Notes: generated from the letters alone by a model not told the origin. A stretch of 64,000 nt of DNA from an uncultured Vicinamibacterales bacterium (GCA_958295905.1 OY282382.1:744001-808000), one strand, 5' to 3'; positions 19,550-27,813 are shown, numbered from the stretch's first letter. Numbers and translations are program-made.

Positions 19550-20770
19550 ATGCCCGTGGCGGAACCCCGCGAAGCATCGAGATCGGCGGGGCGGGATCAA
19601 CCCCTGCGGGTCTTGCACGTCATGGCGTCGGCAGCCCGCGGCGGCGGGGCGGCCCATCTGCTCGACGTGCTGCCGGCCTTGGGCGGCGCCGGTTGGGACT
19701 GCGAAGCAGCGGTCGGGCGCGACGGCCCGCTGGGCGCCGAGCTTGCGGCTCTCGGTATCCCGGTGCGCTACGTCGATCTGATGGCGCGGCGCCTCGCTCC
19801 GCTGCAGGCCCTGCGCCTCGCCCGGCTGACCGCCCGCCGGGCGCCGGACATCGTGCACCTGCACGGGACCCGGGCGGCGTTCTTTCACGCGGTCGGAGCG
19901 GCCGTCACCCGCGGAGGGGGGGGGCGGAGCGGGTGGAGGAGACCGCCCGCGGTTTACACCGCGCATGGTCTGGCCTACCGCAAGGAGGCGGGACGGATCG
20001 AGCACGAGGTATCGTTGTGGGCGGAGCGGGTGGCCTGCTGCGGCGCCCAGGCGGTGGTCTCGGTCTCGCGGGCGGACCTGAGGGACCTGGAGCGCCGGGG
20101 GTTCGTGGGCGGCGGCCGGGGATTCCACGTCGCCAATGCGGTCCGGCCGGCGGCCGGCAACGGTTCGGCCCGAGCCGCCGCGCGGCGGCGCCTGGGGCTC
20201 GGGGCGGACGCGCTGGTGATTGGCACGGTCTCCCGGCTGGTGCCCCAGAAGGCGGTGGGCGATCTTGTCGACGCTGTCGCCCGAATCGCGGGCGGTTTCG
20301 GGAGCCCGCCCGGGCCGCCGTCGCTGGTCGTCGTCGGGGACGGTCCGTTGCGCGCCAGTCTCGATCGGCGCGTGCAGGCGGGCGTCAATGGTGCGCGCGT
20401 GATGCTCCTCGGCGCGCGCGGCGATGTTCCGCAGATCCTGCCGGCGTTCGACGTTTTCGTGCTCTCGTCCCACTGGGAGGGCGAGCCGATAGCGCTGCTC
20501 GAGGCGATGGCGGCGGGGTTGCCGTGCGTCGCGACGGCCACCGAGGGGGCGCAGGAGATCCTGGGTGACGGCGCGTCGAGCGGGTGTCTCGTGCCGATCG
20601 GAGACGTGGCGGCGTTGGGCGGTGCGCTCGCGGGCCTGCTCCGCGACCGCGGGACGCGCGACGCCCTGGGCGCCGCAGCGCGCGCCCGGGTGCGCGACCG
20701 TACGCCGGAAGCGCAGGCGGCCCGGCTCGCGGGCGTCTATCGTCGACTGCTGGCCTCGAAGGACGCGTAG
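19550..20770 (+). CDS. Glycosyltransferase family 4
   Basis: A 406-residue GT-B enzyme. The N-terminal domain starts LRVLHVMASAARGGGAAHLL (about 17-36); donor-binding features are IGTVSRLVPQKAVGDLVDAV, VVVGDGPLRASL, LLGARGDVPQILPAFDVFVL and the EX7E-like SSHWEGEPIALLEAMAAGLP with TATEGAQEI. Third gene of the PHP-GT4-GT4 operon. Sugar donor and acceptor cannot be read from the sequence. Confidence 0.92.
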   Translation: MPVAEPREASRSAGRDQPLRVLHVMASAARGGGAAHLLDVLPALGGAGWDCEAAVGRDGPLGAELAALGIPVRYVDLMARRLAPLQALRLARLTARRAPDIVHLHGTRAAFFHAVGAAVTRGGGGRSGWRRPPAVYTAHGLAYRKEAGRIEHEVSLWAERVACCGAQAVVSVSRADLRDLERRGFVGGGRGFHVANAVRPAAGNGSARAAARRRLGLGADALVIGTVSRLVPQKAVGDLVDAVARIAGGFGSPPGPPSLVVVGDGPLRASLDRRVQAGVNGARVMLLGARGDVPQILPAFDVFVLSSHWEGEPIALLEAMAAGLPCVATATEGAQEILGDGASSGCLVPIGDVAALGGALAGLLRDRGTRDALGAAARARVRDRTPEAQAARLAGVYRRLLASKDA

Positions 20771-20789
20771 ACGCCAGCGCGCCGCGGCA

Positions 20790-20936
20790 GTGCATTGCCA
20801 TGATTAAAAATGCGGTCGTCGAGGAACTCGCTTCGGATCGAAAGAGTTCCCCATGCAGAGAATGCAGAGAAAATACATCGTTCGGCTCAAGTCCGTCTGT
20901 CTGAAGATGATGACGTGACGGACCACCAGGAGTCTG
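20790..20936 (+). repeat. Dispersed repeat family D, copy 1
   Basis: A roughly 145-base AT-richer segment directly after a glycosyltransferase gene. It aligns with the reverse complement of 33713-33840: shared blocks are GTGCATTGCCATGATTAAAA, AAAATACATCGTTCG, CAAGTCCGTCTGTC and ATGATGACGTGACGG. It joins a copy of repeat family A (20930-21120); together they fill the 418-base space before rmuC. No ORF is supported. Confidence 0.75.
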
Positions 20937-21120
20937 CGCCTTGGAACGGCCCGGACTCCCGGTGGGTTGGTTGGGCGGTGAGCGGAGCCGCAGGCGACGA
21001 TTTCCGGGCTGGGAGTCTGCGCCGCAGGAAATTTGACCACCATATGTTGCGCAAGTTCCGGCCATTGACCGCTGCATATTGAGTCAAATCGGACCCAAAC
21101 CGTTCTGGGGCGCAGATTTC
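20930..21120 (+). repeat. Dispersed repeat family A, composite copy
   Basis: Contains AGGAGTCTGCGCC (20939 onward), the family block GTGGGTTGGTTGGGCGGTGA / GCGGAGCCGCAGGCGACGAT, then a second element GAGTCTGCGCCGCAGGAAAT ... ATCGGACCCAAACCGTTCTG ... GCGCAGA. The second part is a diverged relative of the 116-bp element at 22384-22499. No protein is encoded. Confidence 0.8.
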
Positions 21121-21188
21121 AAAGGCGGAAGTGGAAGAACGCGACGCGCGGGCGCGGTCGGCGCGCGCCGGACAACCCGGGAGATTCG

Positions 21189-22370
21189 ATGACAAGCGGA
21201 ACCGCGGCCCTGCTGGGACTCATGGTGGGTTTCGTTCTGGGCGCCGTCGCGGCGAACGTGTACGTGCGGAAGCAGACGGCGGGGTTCGCGACGTTGTTCA
21301 AGGGCATTGCGGCGGAGGTGACGGAATCGAACCGAACCGCGTTCGTCGACGAGTGCCGCGGCCTCGTGGCGCAGCAGTCGGAGGGTGCGGGCGCCGTGGT
21401 CAAGGCGCTGGTGGACCCGATCCGCGAGCAGTTGGATCGCCTCCACCGGTCGGCGGCGGCGAGCTCCGCCCGGACGTCGCAGGAGGTCGAGAGGCTGGCC
21501 GAAGAGACGGGCCGGCTGCAGCGCGTGCTGGGCAATGCGAAGATGCGGGGCGCGTGGGGCGAGCAGCACTTGCGGAACGCCGTCGAGGCGGCGGGCCTCT
21601 CGCGGCATGTGGACTTCGTAGAGCAGGCGGCGGCCGGCCGCGGGATCCAGGTGCGGCCCGACGCGGTGGTGTCGGTTCCGGGCGGCGCGAAGGTCGTGAT
21701 CGATGCGAAGACGCCGCTGGATGCCTATCGGCGGGCGGTGGAGGGGGCCACGCCGGCGGAACGGAAGGGCGCCCTGGAGGAACATGCGGCGGCCCTCCGC
21801 GCCCATGCGAAGGAGCTGGGCCGGCGCGACTACTCGCGGTACTGGCCCGATTCGCCCGGCTTCGTGCTGATGTACGTTCCGACGGACCCGATGCTGGATG
21901 CGGCGGTGGATGTCGACGGCGATCTGTGGCAGAGGGCGTGGACCGATCACCGGGTCCTCATCACGACCCCGGGTCTGCTCGTCGCGTTCCTGCGGACGGT
22001 GGCGATGGCGTGGGAACGGCAGGACGTGCAGCGCAACGCCGACGACATCCTGCAGATCGCCGGCGAGTTGCACGCGCGACTGGCCCGGCTCGGGAACAAC
22101 CTGGACGCGATGGGCAAGGGGCTTGGCAAGGCCGTGCGCTCGTTCAACGACGGCGTGGGCGCCTATCGGTCGCGGGTGATGGTCTCGGCCGCGCGTCTGT
22201 CGGATCTCGGCGCCGGCGCCGCGGCGAAGCTGAAGCCGCCCGGCGCCGTGGACGTGGAGGCGCGGCAGGTCGCCGTGCCCGAGCCGCGCGACGGGGCCGT
22301 CGACGGCGACCGCGGGGCGGGTGCGTTGGGTGACACGCGGTCGGGCGGGCAGGATGACGCCAATATTTAA
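21189..22370 (+). CDS. rmuC: DNA recombination protein RmuC-like
   Basis: A 393-residue protein. An N-terminal membrane segment (residues 4-22, SGTAALLGLMVGFVLGAVAA) is followed by a short helical region and the RmuC nuclease-like domain: NAKMRGAWGEQHLRNAVEAA (about 116-135), VIDAKTPLDAYRRA (about 177-190) and LMYVPTDPMLDAAV (about 226-239). RmuC limits sequence inversions and short-inverted-repeat recombination in E. coli; the fold resembles PD-(D/E)XK nucleases. The family is normally 400-480 residues. ATG at 21189 has GGGAG upstream. The stop codon TAA lies at the edge of a dispersed repeat. Confidence 0.92.
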   Translation: MTSGTAALLGLMVGFVLGAVAANVYVRKQTAGFATLFKGIAAEVTESNRTAFVDECRGLVAQQSEGAGAVVKALVDPIREQLDRLHRSAAASSARTSQEVERLAEETGRLQRVLGNAKMRGAWGEQHLRNAVEAAGLSRHVDFVEQAAAGRGIQVRPDAVVSVPGGAKVVIDAKTPLDAYRRAVEGATPAERKGALEEHAAALRAHAKELGRRDYSRYWPDSPGFVLMYVPTDPMLDAAVDVDGDLWQRAWTDHRVLITTPGLLVAFLRTVAMAWERQDVQRNADDILQIAGELHARLARLGNNLDAMGKGLGKAVRSFNDGVGAYRSRVMVSAARLSDLGAGAAAKLKPPGAVDVEARQVAVPEPRDGAVDGDRGAGALGDTRSGGQDDANI

Positions 22371-22383
22371 TCGTGGCGAAGCG

Positions 22384-22499
22384 CTAGGAGTCTGCGCCGC
22401 AGGAAATTATGACCACTATATATTGCACAAGCCAGGTTATTGACCACTACATATTGTGCTAGATCGGACCCAAATCCGTTCTGCGGCGCAGACTCCTAG
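22384..22499 (+). repeat. Repeat family A, best-preserved element (MITE-like)
   Basis: A 116-bp element bounded by perfect 19-bp inverted repeats: CTAGGAGTCTGCGCCGCAG at 22384-22402 and its complement at 22481-22499. The AT-rich centre contains two similar half-sites (TTATGACCACTATATATTGC and TTATTGACCACTACATATTG). No ORF. It sits between convergent rmuC and the MFS gene. Confidence 0.92.
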
Positions 22500-22582
22500 G
22501 CCCGGAGAGCGTCGCCTGCGGCTCCGCTCACCGCCCAACCAACCCTCCAGGAATCCGCGCCGTTCTACGGCGCAGACTCCTA
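22500..22582 (-). repeat. Repeat family A, hairpin-type element
   Basis: The block shares CGTCGCCTGCGGCTCCGCTC and CCGCCCAACCAACCCTCCAG with copies at 20960, 45121 and 50300 and ends in an inverted repeat (AGGAATCCGCGCCG, TTCTA loop, CGGCGCAGACTCCT at 22550-22580). The final CTA at 22580-22582 is the stop codon of the MFS gene on the minus strand. Confidence 0.88.
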
Positions 22583-23833
22583 GCCGGTTCCGGAACCGAC
22601 GGGAACGGCCGGGCGGCAGCGCGCGATCGGCCGGTCGTCTATCGGCAGGTGAATCAGCGCGGCGGCGAGGCCGAGGACGACGCCCGCCCACCAGATGCCG
22701 TCGTAGGACCCGGTGGCGTCGTAGAGCCGGCCGCCCAGCCAGACACCGAGGAAGCTCCCGAGCTGATGGCTCAGAAAGACGAAGCCGAACAGCGTCGCCA
22801 GATAGCGCAGCCCGAAGATCCGGCCCACGATGCCGGTGGTCAGCGGCACCGTCGACAGCCACAGCACGCCCATGGCGGCAGAGAACAGGTAGATGACCGT
22901 GGTGGTCTTCGGGGCGAACAGCAGCGCGGTGATCGCGGCCGCCCGCAGGGTGTAGATGCTGCTGAGCCCGCACTTCCGGCTCCAGCGCTGGCCGGCTGCG
23001 CCGGCGGCGAGCGAACCGAGGATATTGAACAGGCCGATGACCGCGATCGCGCCGGCCCCGACCGAGGCGGGCAGGCCGAGGTCCCGGACGTAGGCGGGGA
23101 AGTGGACGGTGATGAACGCCACGTGGAACCCGCAGACGAAGAAGCCGGCGGTCAGCAGGCCGAACCCGCGGTGGCCCAGCGCCTCGCGCACGGCCTCCGC
23201 GAGCGATTGTTCGGGTTCCGCCGCACCCGATCGGTTCGAGGCGCCCGGCAACAGCAACGCCAGCGGCGCGATGACGAGCACCGGGGCGGACAGGCTCAGG
23301 AGCGCCGCCTGCCACCCATGAGCTTCGATGAGTCCCTGTCCGAGCGGGGAGAAGACGACCTGTCCGAACGATCCGGCCGCCGTCCCCAGGCCGAGGGCCA
23401 GTGAACGCCGCCCCGGTCCCACCACCTTCGCCATCGCCGCGAGGGCGATCGTGAAGGCGGTAAAGGCCACGCCGACACCCACCAGCACCCCCGCCGTCAT
23501 CTGCAGCACGGCGGGGGTGCTGGTGTGCGCCATTCCCCGGATGCCGAGGGCGTAGACCACCGCGCCCGCCGCCAGCACGCGGGACGGCCCGAACCGGTCG
23601 CTCAGGGCCCCGGCGACGGGCAGACTCGCGCCCCACGCGAGATTCTGTATCGCCAAGGCCAAGGCGAAGGTCTCGCGGCCCCATCCCCGCGCCGCCGTCA
23701 TCGGTTCGAGAAAGAGCCCGAAGATGGAACGCGTACCGAACCCGAGGACGGCGATCGCGCATCCCGCCGCCATCACCAGCGCGGGCGTCCGCCATGCCGG
23801 CCGGGTCCCGCGGTGTTCGCCGGTGATCACCAC
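22580..23833 (-). CDS. Major facilitator superfamily transporter
   Basis: A 417-residue protein with about twelve hydrophobic segments, the normal MFS size. The loop 2-3 motif appears as AGALSDRFGPSRVLAAG (about 75-91), the early segment FGTRSIFGLFLEPMTAARGW resembles the oxalate/formate and monocarboxylate antiporter group (OFA/MCT-like). Substrate unknown; organic-acid transport is only a family hint. The stop codon lies inside a family A repeat. Confidence 0.88.
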   Translation of the reverse strand: MVITGEHRGTRPAWRTPALVMAAGCAIAVLGFGTRSIFGLFLEPMTAARGWGRETFALALAIQNLAWGASLPVAGALSDRFGPSRVLAAGAVVYALGIRGMAHTSTPAVLQMTAGVLVGVGVAFTAFTIALAAMAKVVGPGRRSLALGLGTAAGSFGQVVFSPLGQGLIEAHGWQAALLSLSAPVLVIAPLALLLPGASNRSGAAEPEQSLAEAVREALGHRGFGLLTAGFFVCGFHVAFITVHFPAYVRDLGLPASVGAGAIAVIGLFNILGSLAAGAAGQRWSRKCGLSSIYTLRAAAITALLFAPKTTTVIYLFSAAMGVLWLSTVPLTTGIVGRIFGLRYLATLFGFVFLSHQLGSFLGVWLGGRLYDATGSYDGIWWAGVVLGLAAALIHLPIDDRPIARCRPAVPVGSGTG

Positions 23834-23971
23834 GGGTGCGCCCCCGGCGCGGCGCGCCCGTTGTCGATGTCCGGAGACCCGGTGCTTGACGGATTGACAC
23901 CGGTCAAGAGGTTTGGCACTGGGGAATGTACCGGCCCGCTGCCCTCGACGCCGGCCGTCCGCCCGCGGTGC

Positions 23972-24466
23972 TCAGTCACAGGCGATCAGCTTTCCGGCCG
24001 GGTTGGCCATGATGGCGAGAATGCGCCACCGGCCGTCGAGCCGGGCGAACAGATAGCTCGACGCTCCCTGCGTCAGCACGCTGCCGTCGGTGCGATAGCG
24101 GGTGAAGTGCGCGCTCAACAACGCGGTGGCCGGGTTGATGATGCAGATCTCGGCGCGATCGGTCTCCGAGTGGTTGTAGCGTTCGAGGGCCAGCCGCTCG
24201 TGGGTGGCGTCGAAGGCGGCCCGGGTGTCGGCGGCGGCGGACCGCACCGCTCCGCCCGCCGCTCCGAGCTGGAACGACGGGGCGGCGTAGATGTCGTTGG
24301 CGATGACCTCGGTGCGGCCGGCGGAGAACGCCTCGATGTAGGCGTCCCAGGCGGCGCGCACCTCGGTCTTCACGTCGGACTCGGGCGTCACCTGGGCCGG
24401 GGACGGCGCCGGCAGGCACGCGATCGCGAGCAGGGTCGCGGTGGTCATCGAAGCGCGTTTGGTCAT
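23972..24466 (-). CDS. Secreted SnoaL/DUF4440-like protein (NTF2 fold)
   Basis: A 164-residue protein from ATG 24466, which has GGAGGACCGAC upstream. Residues 1-26 form a signal peptide (MTKRASMTTATLLAIACLPA then AQ cleavage site). The mature part VKTEVRAAWDAYIEAFSAGR ... GRWRILAIMANPAGKLIACD has the cone-shaped NTF2-like domain pattern of DUF4440/SnoaL proteins, used for ligand binding or as small enzymes. The longer open frame to 24991 runs through a tandem-repeat region and is not believed. No neighbouring gene suggests its ligand. Confidence 0.8.
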   Translation of the reverse strand: MTKRASMTTATLLAIACLPAPSPAQVTPESDVKTEVRAAWDAYIEAFSAGRTEVIANDIYAAPSFQLGAAGGAVRSAAADTRAAFDATHERLALERYNHSETDRAEICIINPATALLSAHFTRYRTDGSVLTQGASSYLFARLDGRWRILAIMANPAGKLIACD

Positions 24467-24510
24467 GTCGGTCCTCCGTCGTCTCGGTTGGGGGCGGGCC
24501 GCCGTGCGGG

Positions 24511-24780
24511 CCGCCGGGGTCGGCGTTCCTGTCCGGGTGTCCGCCCGGTGCGTTGGCGCCGGTGCCGGCCGGGTCGTGAATGCGCCGCCGGCCCGCAGGC
24601 GCCGCGGCCTGTGACCTTTTTCGCGCCGCCGGGGGTCGGCGTTCCTGTCCGGGTGTCCGCCCGGTGCGTTGGCGCCGGTGCCGGCCGGGTCATGAATGCG
24701 GCGCCGGCCCGCCTTCGGCGGTCGGCGCCGCACGCCGTCAGCGGCCCGCCGGCGCCGCGGCGTTGCCTTTTTCGCGCCGG
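24511..24780. repeat. Imperfect tandem repeats, about 115-bp period
   Basis: TCGGCGTTCCTGTCCGGGTG and the following GTGCGTTGGCGCCGGTGCCG occur at 24519-24572 and again at 24635-24688. A third partial unit shares the segment GGCGCCGCGG ... CCTTTTTCGCGCCG (24597-24627 versus 24751-24779). The array fills most of the 352-base space between the divergent SnoaL-like and lipoprotein genes. No ORF is supported. Confidence 0.85.
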
Positions 24781-24818
24781 CGGGACGATACTGAGAATAA
24801 CAGGGGAGGACCTGCGCC

Positions 24819-25190
24819 ATGCGAACGGCGTTGATTCCGTTGTGTGCCGTCCTTGCGCTTGCCGCCGGGTGCAACGATGCGTCGCTGACCGATCTGCGGG
24901 GGGACGCCCAGGACGTGCTGGACGAGGCGCGGAACCGGGCCCAGGCGATCGGCGAGCTGTCGGCGGACGAGATGAGCGAGATCTGGGCCATCGAGTACAG
25001 GACGCTGCTCGTGTCCGATGCCGACCTCGGGACGCTCGACGAGCAATTGAACGCGCTGGGACAGGAGCGCTGGGAGTGCTACCACGTCAGTGACGAGGCG
25101 CAGGGCAAGTTGTTCTACTTCAAGCGGCCGAAATCGACCGCGATCGCCAATTTGACCAACCTGCTGCGGTTGGGCGCGGTCGTATTCTGA
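24819..25190 (+). CDS. Small hypothetical lipoprotein
   Basis: A 123-residue protein with a lipoprotein signal: MRTALIPLCAVLALAAGCND, lipobox AAGC with Cys18. The mature part is acidic and helical at first (LRGDAQDVLDEARNRAQ), then IWAIEYRTLLVSDADLGTLD and ERWECYHVSD...LFYFKRP, a pattern reminiscent of DUF4177-like proteins (a Tyr-rich strand followed by GWE-type turn and a final strand). A ribosome-binding site GGGGAGG lies upstream of the ATG. It is followed after 13 bases by a VTT membrane protein, so the two may be co-expressed. Function unknown. Confidence 0.75.
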   Translation: MRTALIPLCAVLALAAGCNDASLTDLRGDAQDVLDEARNRAQAIGELSADEMSEIWAIEYRTLLVSDADLGTLDEQLNALGQERWECYHVSDEAQGKLFYFKRPKSTAIANLTNLLRLGAVVF

Positions 25191-25203
25191 CGGGGTGCGC
25201 ACC

Positions 25204-25938
25204 ATGAGCGGCGCCGGTTCCGCGGCCGCCGGCCCTGCGGCCGGGGGCAGCTCGAAAGCCCGCCTGGGGGTGCTGCTCGCGGTGGCGGCGGTGGCGGTCG
25301 CCGCCTATCTGCGGTTCGGCGACGCGCTGTCGCCCGCGGCCATCGCGGAGCAGGAGGCGGCGTTGCGCGCGTATCAGCAGGCCCATCCGTGGCTGGTCTA
25401 CGGCGCCGCGTTCCTGGTCTACGTGGCGGTGACCGGATTGTCGCTGCCCGGGGCGGCGGTGCTCACCCTTGTCTTCGGCTGGTATTTCGACTTCCTGCGG
25501 GCTGTCCTCCTCGTGAGCTTCGCCTCGACGACCGGCGCCTCGCTCGCGTTTCTCCTGAGTCGATATGTCTTCCGGCACGCGGTGCAGTCCCGGTTCGGCG
25601 ACCGGCTGTCCTCGTTCAACGACGCGCTGGCCAGAGACGGGGCGCTGTATCTCTTCACGTTGCGCCTGGTTCCGGCGGTGCCGTTCTTCGTGATCAATCT
25701 CGTCATGGGGCTGACCCCGCTCCGGCTGGGGACCTTCTGGTGGGTGAGTCAGGTCGGCATGCTGCCGGGCACCGCCGTCTACGTCTATGCGGGGGCGGCG
25801 GTGCCGGACCTGCAGGTCCTCAGCGAGAGCGGCGTCGGCGGCATCGTGTCACCGCAGGTGCTGGCGGCCTTCGTGCTGCTGGGCCTGTTTCCGCTCCTGG
25901 TCAAGATGGTCATGCGGCGTTTCCGCCCCGTCCGCTAG
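25204..25938 (+). CDS. TVP38/TMEM64 (VTT/SNARE-associated) family membrane protein
   Basis: About 244 residues. Several hydrophobic segments surround the VTT signature: SLPGAAVLTLVFGWYFDFLR (about 80-99), SFASTTGASLAFLLSRYVFR (about 107-126), and FTLRLVPAVPFFVINLVMGL (about 155-174). VTT proteins of the DedA-like superfamily are linked to lipid scrambling or membrane homeostasis. ATG 25204 is chosen; a GTG at 25195 is possible. A second VTT protein is encoded at 27069. The stop codon is followed closely by repeat family B. Confidence 0.88.
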   Translation: MSGAGSAAAGPAAGGSSKARLGVLLAVAAVAVAAYLRFGDALSPAAIAEQEAALRAYQQAHPWLVYGAAFLVYVAVTGLSLPGAAVLTLVFGWYFDFLRAVLLVSFASTTGASLAFLLSRYVFRHAVQSRFGDRLSSFNDALARDGALYLFTLRLVPAVPFFVINLVMGLTPLRLGTFWWVSQVGMLPGTAVYVYAGAAVPDLQVLSESGVGGIVSPQVLAAFVLLGLFPLLVKMVMRRFRPVR

Positions 25939-25944
25939 AGGTAA

Positions 25945-26010
25945 CCGACGAACAACGCAGTCAGGCGGGATGCATCGCCGCTCGACTGCAGCGGGGACTT
26001 TCCGCCACGG
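25945..26010 (+). repeat. Dispersed repeat family B, copy 1
   Basis: CCGACGAACAACGCAGTCAG, then GCGGGATGCATCGCCGCTCG and GCGGGGACTTTCCGCCACGG. Copies occur at 31740, 37119 (same orientation) and around 35200 and 35321 (opposite). It is the first part of the 334-base spacer before the FKBP gene; the rest (26011-26272) shows no ORF. TATACT at 26161-26166 could be a -10 box without a visible -35. Confidence 0.85.
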
Positions 26011-26272
26011 GCTGCCAGTGTGGTGACACGAGTCAATATCAGGATCGAGAGTGTTTCCGGAAGAATTTCATCAGAACCCCGCCATGGACCTGCCGCCCGG
26101 GCCGTCGGGCCCGTCGCGGCCGGGATGCCGAGCTCGGAAGCCGTCGCGGCCATCGTTCTCTATACTGGGTTCGGATTTCGGTGCGCGGGGCGGCTGCCCG
26201 CCGCGCGTTGCGGGCCGCAGAAGACGGCCGGCGCCGAGGGTGGGATGCCGGTTCGGGCGAGAGGATGAGGAC

Positions 26273-27058
26273 ATGGGGTCGAGCATGCGCAAACGGGTCG
26301 GAAGCGGCGTGCTGGCGCTGGTGCTGGCGGCGGGTCTGGCCGGCTGTGACTCCGGCGTGCCGCCGTCCGCACTGGTGTTCTTCACCGTGGACGACATCGT
26401 GATCGGCACCGGAGGACCGGCGCTCGCCGGCGACCTCGTGACCATCCGCTGGGTGGCGTGGCTGTGGGAGGAGGATCCAACCGACCACAAGGGCCAGCGG
26501 GTCGACTCCGGGGAACGCGAGTTTCTCCTGGGGGTGGGAGAGACGCTGAGGGCGTTCGACCAGGGGCTCGGCAACATGCGGGTCGGCGGGCTGCGGCGCA
26601 TGCAGGTGCCGCCGGAGTACGCACTCGGCGGAGAAGGACGAGGCAACATCCCGCCGAACTCGACGCTGGTCATCGACGTCGAGCTGCTCAAGGTGCGACC
26701 GTTGGTCACCGACAGCGCTCCGTTCCAGATCATCGATCTCAAGGTCGGCGACGGTGCCGCGGCCGCCAATGGCTTCGTGCTGACGGTCGTCTATGTCGGA
26801 CACCTGTATGACGAGAGTCAGCCGGACAACAAGGGCCGGCAGTTCGAGGTGAACAACGCCGGGTTCAGCTTCAGCCTCGGTCTCGGACGGGTGATTCGCG
26901 GCTGGGACGAGGGACTGCTGGACATGCGCGAGAACGGCGAGCGGCGGCTGATCATTCCGCCCGAACTGGCCTACGGAGAGGCGGGTCGGCCGCCTCGGAT
27001 TCCGGCCAACGCCACCCTGCTGTTCGACATCACGCTGGTCAGTGCGCGGGTTCCCTGA
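26273..27058 (+). CDS. Lipoprotein with two FKBP-type peptidyl-prolyl isomerase domains
   Basis: A 261-residue protein. The signal peptide ends in lipobox LAGC (Cys about 26). Two FKBP domains follow in tandem: the first about 45-143 (GERE...FDQGLGNMRVGGLRRMQVPP, YALGG, IPPNSTLVIDVELL) and the second about 155-258 (VIRGWDEGLLDMRENGERRL, IIPPELAYGE, IPANATLLFDITLV). Domain 2 has the better preserved catalytic-site pattern. FKBPs speed cis-trans isomerisation at proline during folding; the lipid anchor puts this one in the periplasm or at the cell surface. ATG 26273 has AGGATGAGG upstream. The stop codon is 10 bases before the next ATG, suggesting an operon with the VTT gene. Confidence 0.9.
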   Translation: MGSSMRKRVGSGVLALVLAAGLAGCDSGVPPSALVFFTVDDIVIGTGGPALAGDLVTIRWVAWLWEEDPTDHKGQRVDSGEREFLLGVGETLRAFDQGLGNMRVGGLRRMQVPPEYALGGEGRGNIPPNSTLVIDVELLKVRPLVTDSAPFQIIDLKVGDGAAAANGFVLTVVYVGHLYDESQPDNKGRQFEVNNAGFSFSLGLGRVIRGWDEGLLDMRENGERRLIIPPELAYGEAGRPPRIPANATLLFDITLVSARVP

Positions 27059-27068
27059 TGCGGAGCGC

Positions 27069-27626
27069 ATGCCGAGAATCCGCCTGATCGCCCTGATCCT
27101 CTGGGGCGCGAGCGTCCTGGTCCTCTCCGGGCTGTATGCGCTGCGGCCGGACCTCCTGGAGCCGGAGCGGGTGGCCGGCGCGCTGCGGGGGTCGGGCCAG
27201 CCGGCCCTGCTCGGCTACGTCGTCTTCAGCGTCGTGCGCGCGTTCACGCTCGTGCCCAGCACCGTGCTCATCATCGCCGGCACGCTGCTGTTCCCCGACC
27301 GGCCCTGGTTCGTCATGAGCAGCTCGCTGGGCGGCGTGGTCGTCTCCGCCCTGCTCATCTACTACTTCTTCGACTATCTCGGTCTCGGCGCCCTCTTCGA
27401 GCGGCGCCACGCGGCGCGGGTGCGCCGGCTCGAGCGGCAGATGGCCCGACGGGGTTTCTGGCTCGTGACCGGCTGGTCGGCGTTTCCCTTCGTGCCGACC
27501 GACGTCATCTGCTACGTCGCCGGTACGCTGCGGATGCCGGTGGCGAGGTTCGCCGCCAGCGTCGCCCTGGGCGAGCTGCCGATCGTCGCCTTCTACGTCT
27601 GGGCGACCCGCACCCTCGTCGGCTAG
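27069..27626 (+). CDS. VTT/TVP38-type membrane protein
   Basis: A 185-residue protein from ATG 27069 (MPRIRLIALILWGASVLVLS). Hydrophobic segments and the motifs FTLVPSTVLIIAGTLLFPDR (about 62-81), SSLGGVVVSALLIYYFFDYL and WSAFPFVPTDVICYVAGTLR (about 139-158) place it in the DedA/VTT superfamily. A shorter relative of the protein at 25204. It directly follows the FKBP gene. Its TAG stop codon is part of a perfect 15-bp hairpin of repeat family A. Confidence 0.85.
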   Translation: MPRIRLIALILWGASVLVLSGLYALRPDLLEPERVAGALRGSGQPALLGYVVFSVVRAFTLVPSTVLIIAGTLLFPDRPWFVMSSSLGGVVVSALLIYYFFDYLGLGALFERRHAARVRRLERQMARRGFWLVTGWSAFPFVPTDVICYVAGTLRMPVARFAASVALGELPIVAFYVWATRTLVG

Positions 27627-27813
27627 GAGTCCTGCGCCGTTCTACGGCGCAGGACTCCTGGTGGGTTGGTTGGGCGGCAATCGGAGGCCGCAACGCGACG
27701 TAGGAGTCTACGCCGCAGGAACTCAGCCCCCACATATAGTGGAGTAAAGGTCTGCGACTACTATATACAGGGCCTAATCGTGCCCAAAAATCGTTCTACG
27801 GCGCAGACTCCTA
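27625..27813. repeat. Repeat family A, composite copy between convergent genes
   Basis: Starts with a perfect hairpin: AGGAGTCCTGCGCCG (27625-27639), loop TTCTA, CGGCGCAGGACTCCT (27645-27659). Then GTGGGTTGGTTGGGCGG, and a second element with terminal inverted repeats TAGGAGTCTACGCCGCAG (27701 onward) and CTACGGCGCAGACTCCTA (ending 27813). Both ends supply stop codons: TAG of the VTT gene (27624-27626) and TAG of the hydrolase gene (27811-27813, minus). The hairpin could act as a bidirectional terminator, although it lacks a T run. Confidence 0.9.

Noticed and set aside
17081..20473. An 1130-codon minus-strand open frame
   Set aside because: Antisense shadow of the PHP and glycosyltransferase genes, same composition argument.
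24467..24991. A longer version of the SnoaL-like protein
   Set aside because: The extension is read through tandem DNA repeats, is Arg/Pro-rich, and lies before a good ribosome-binding site and signal peptide.
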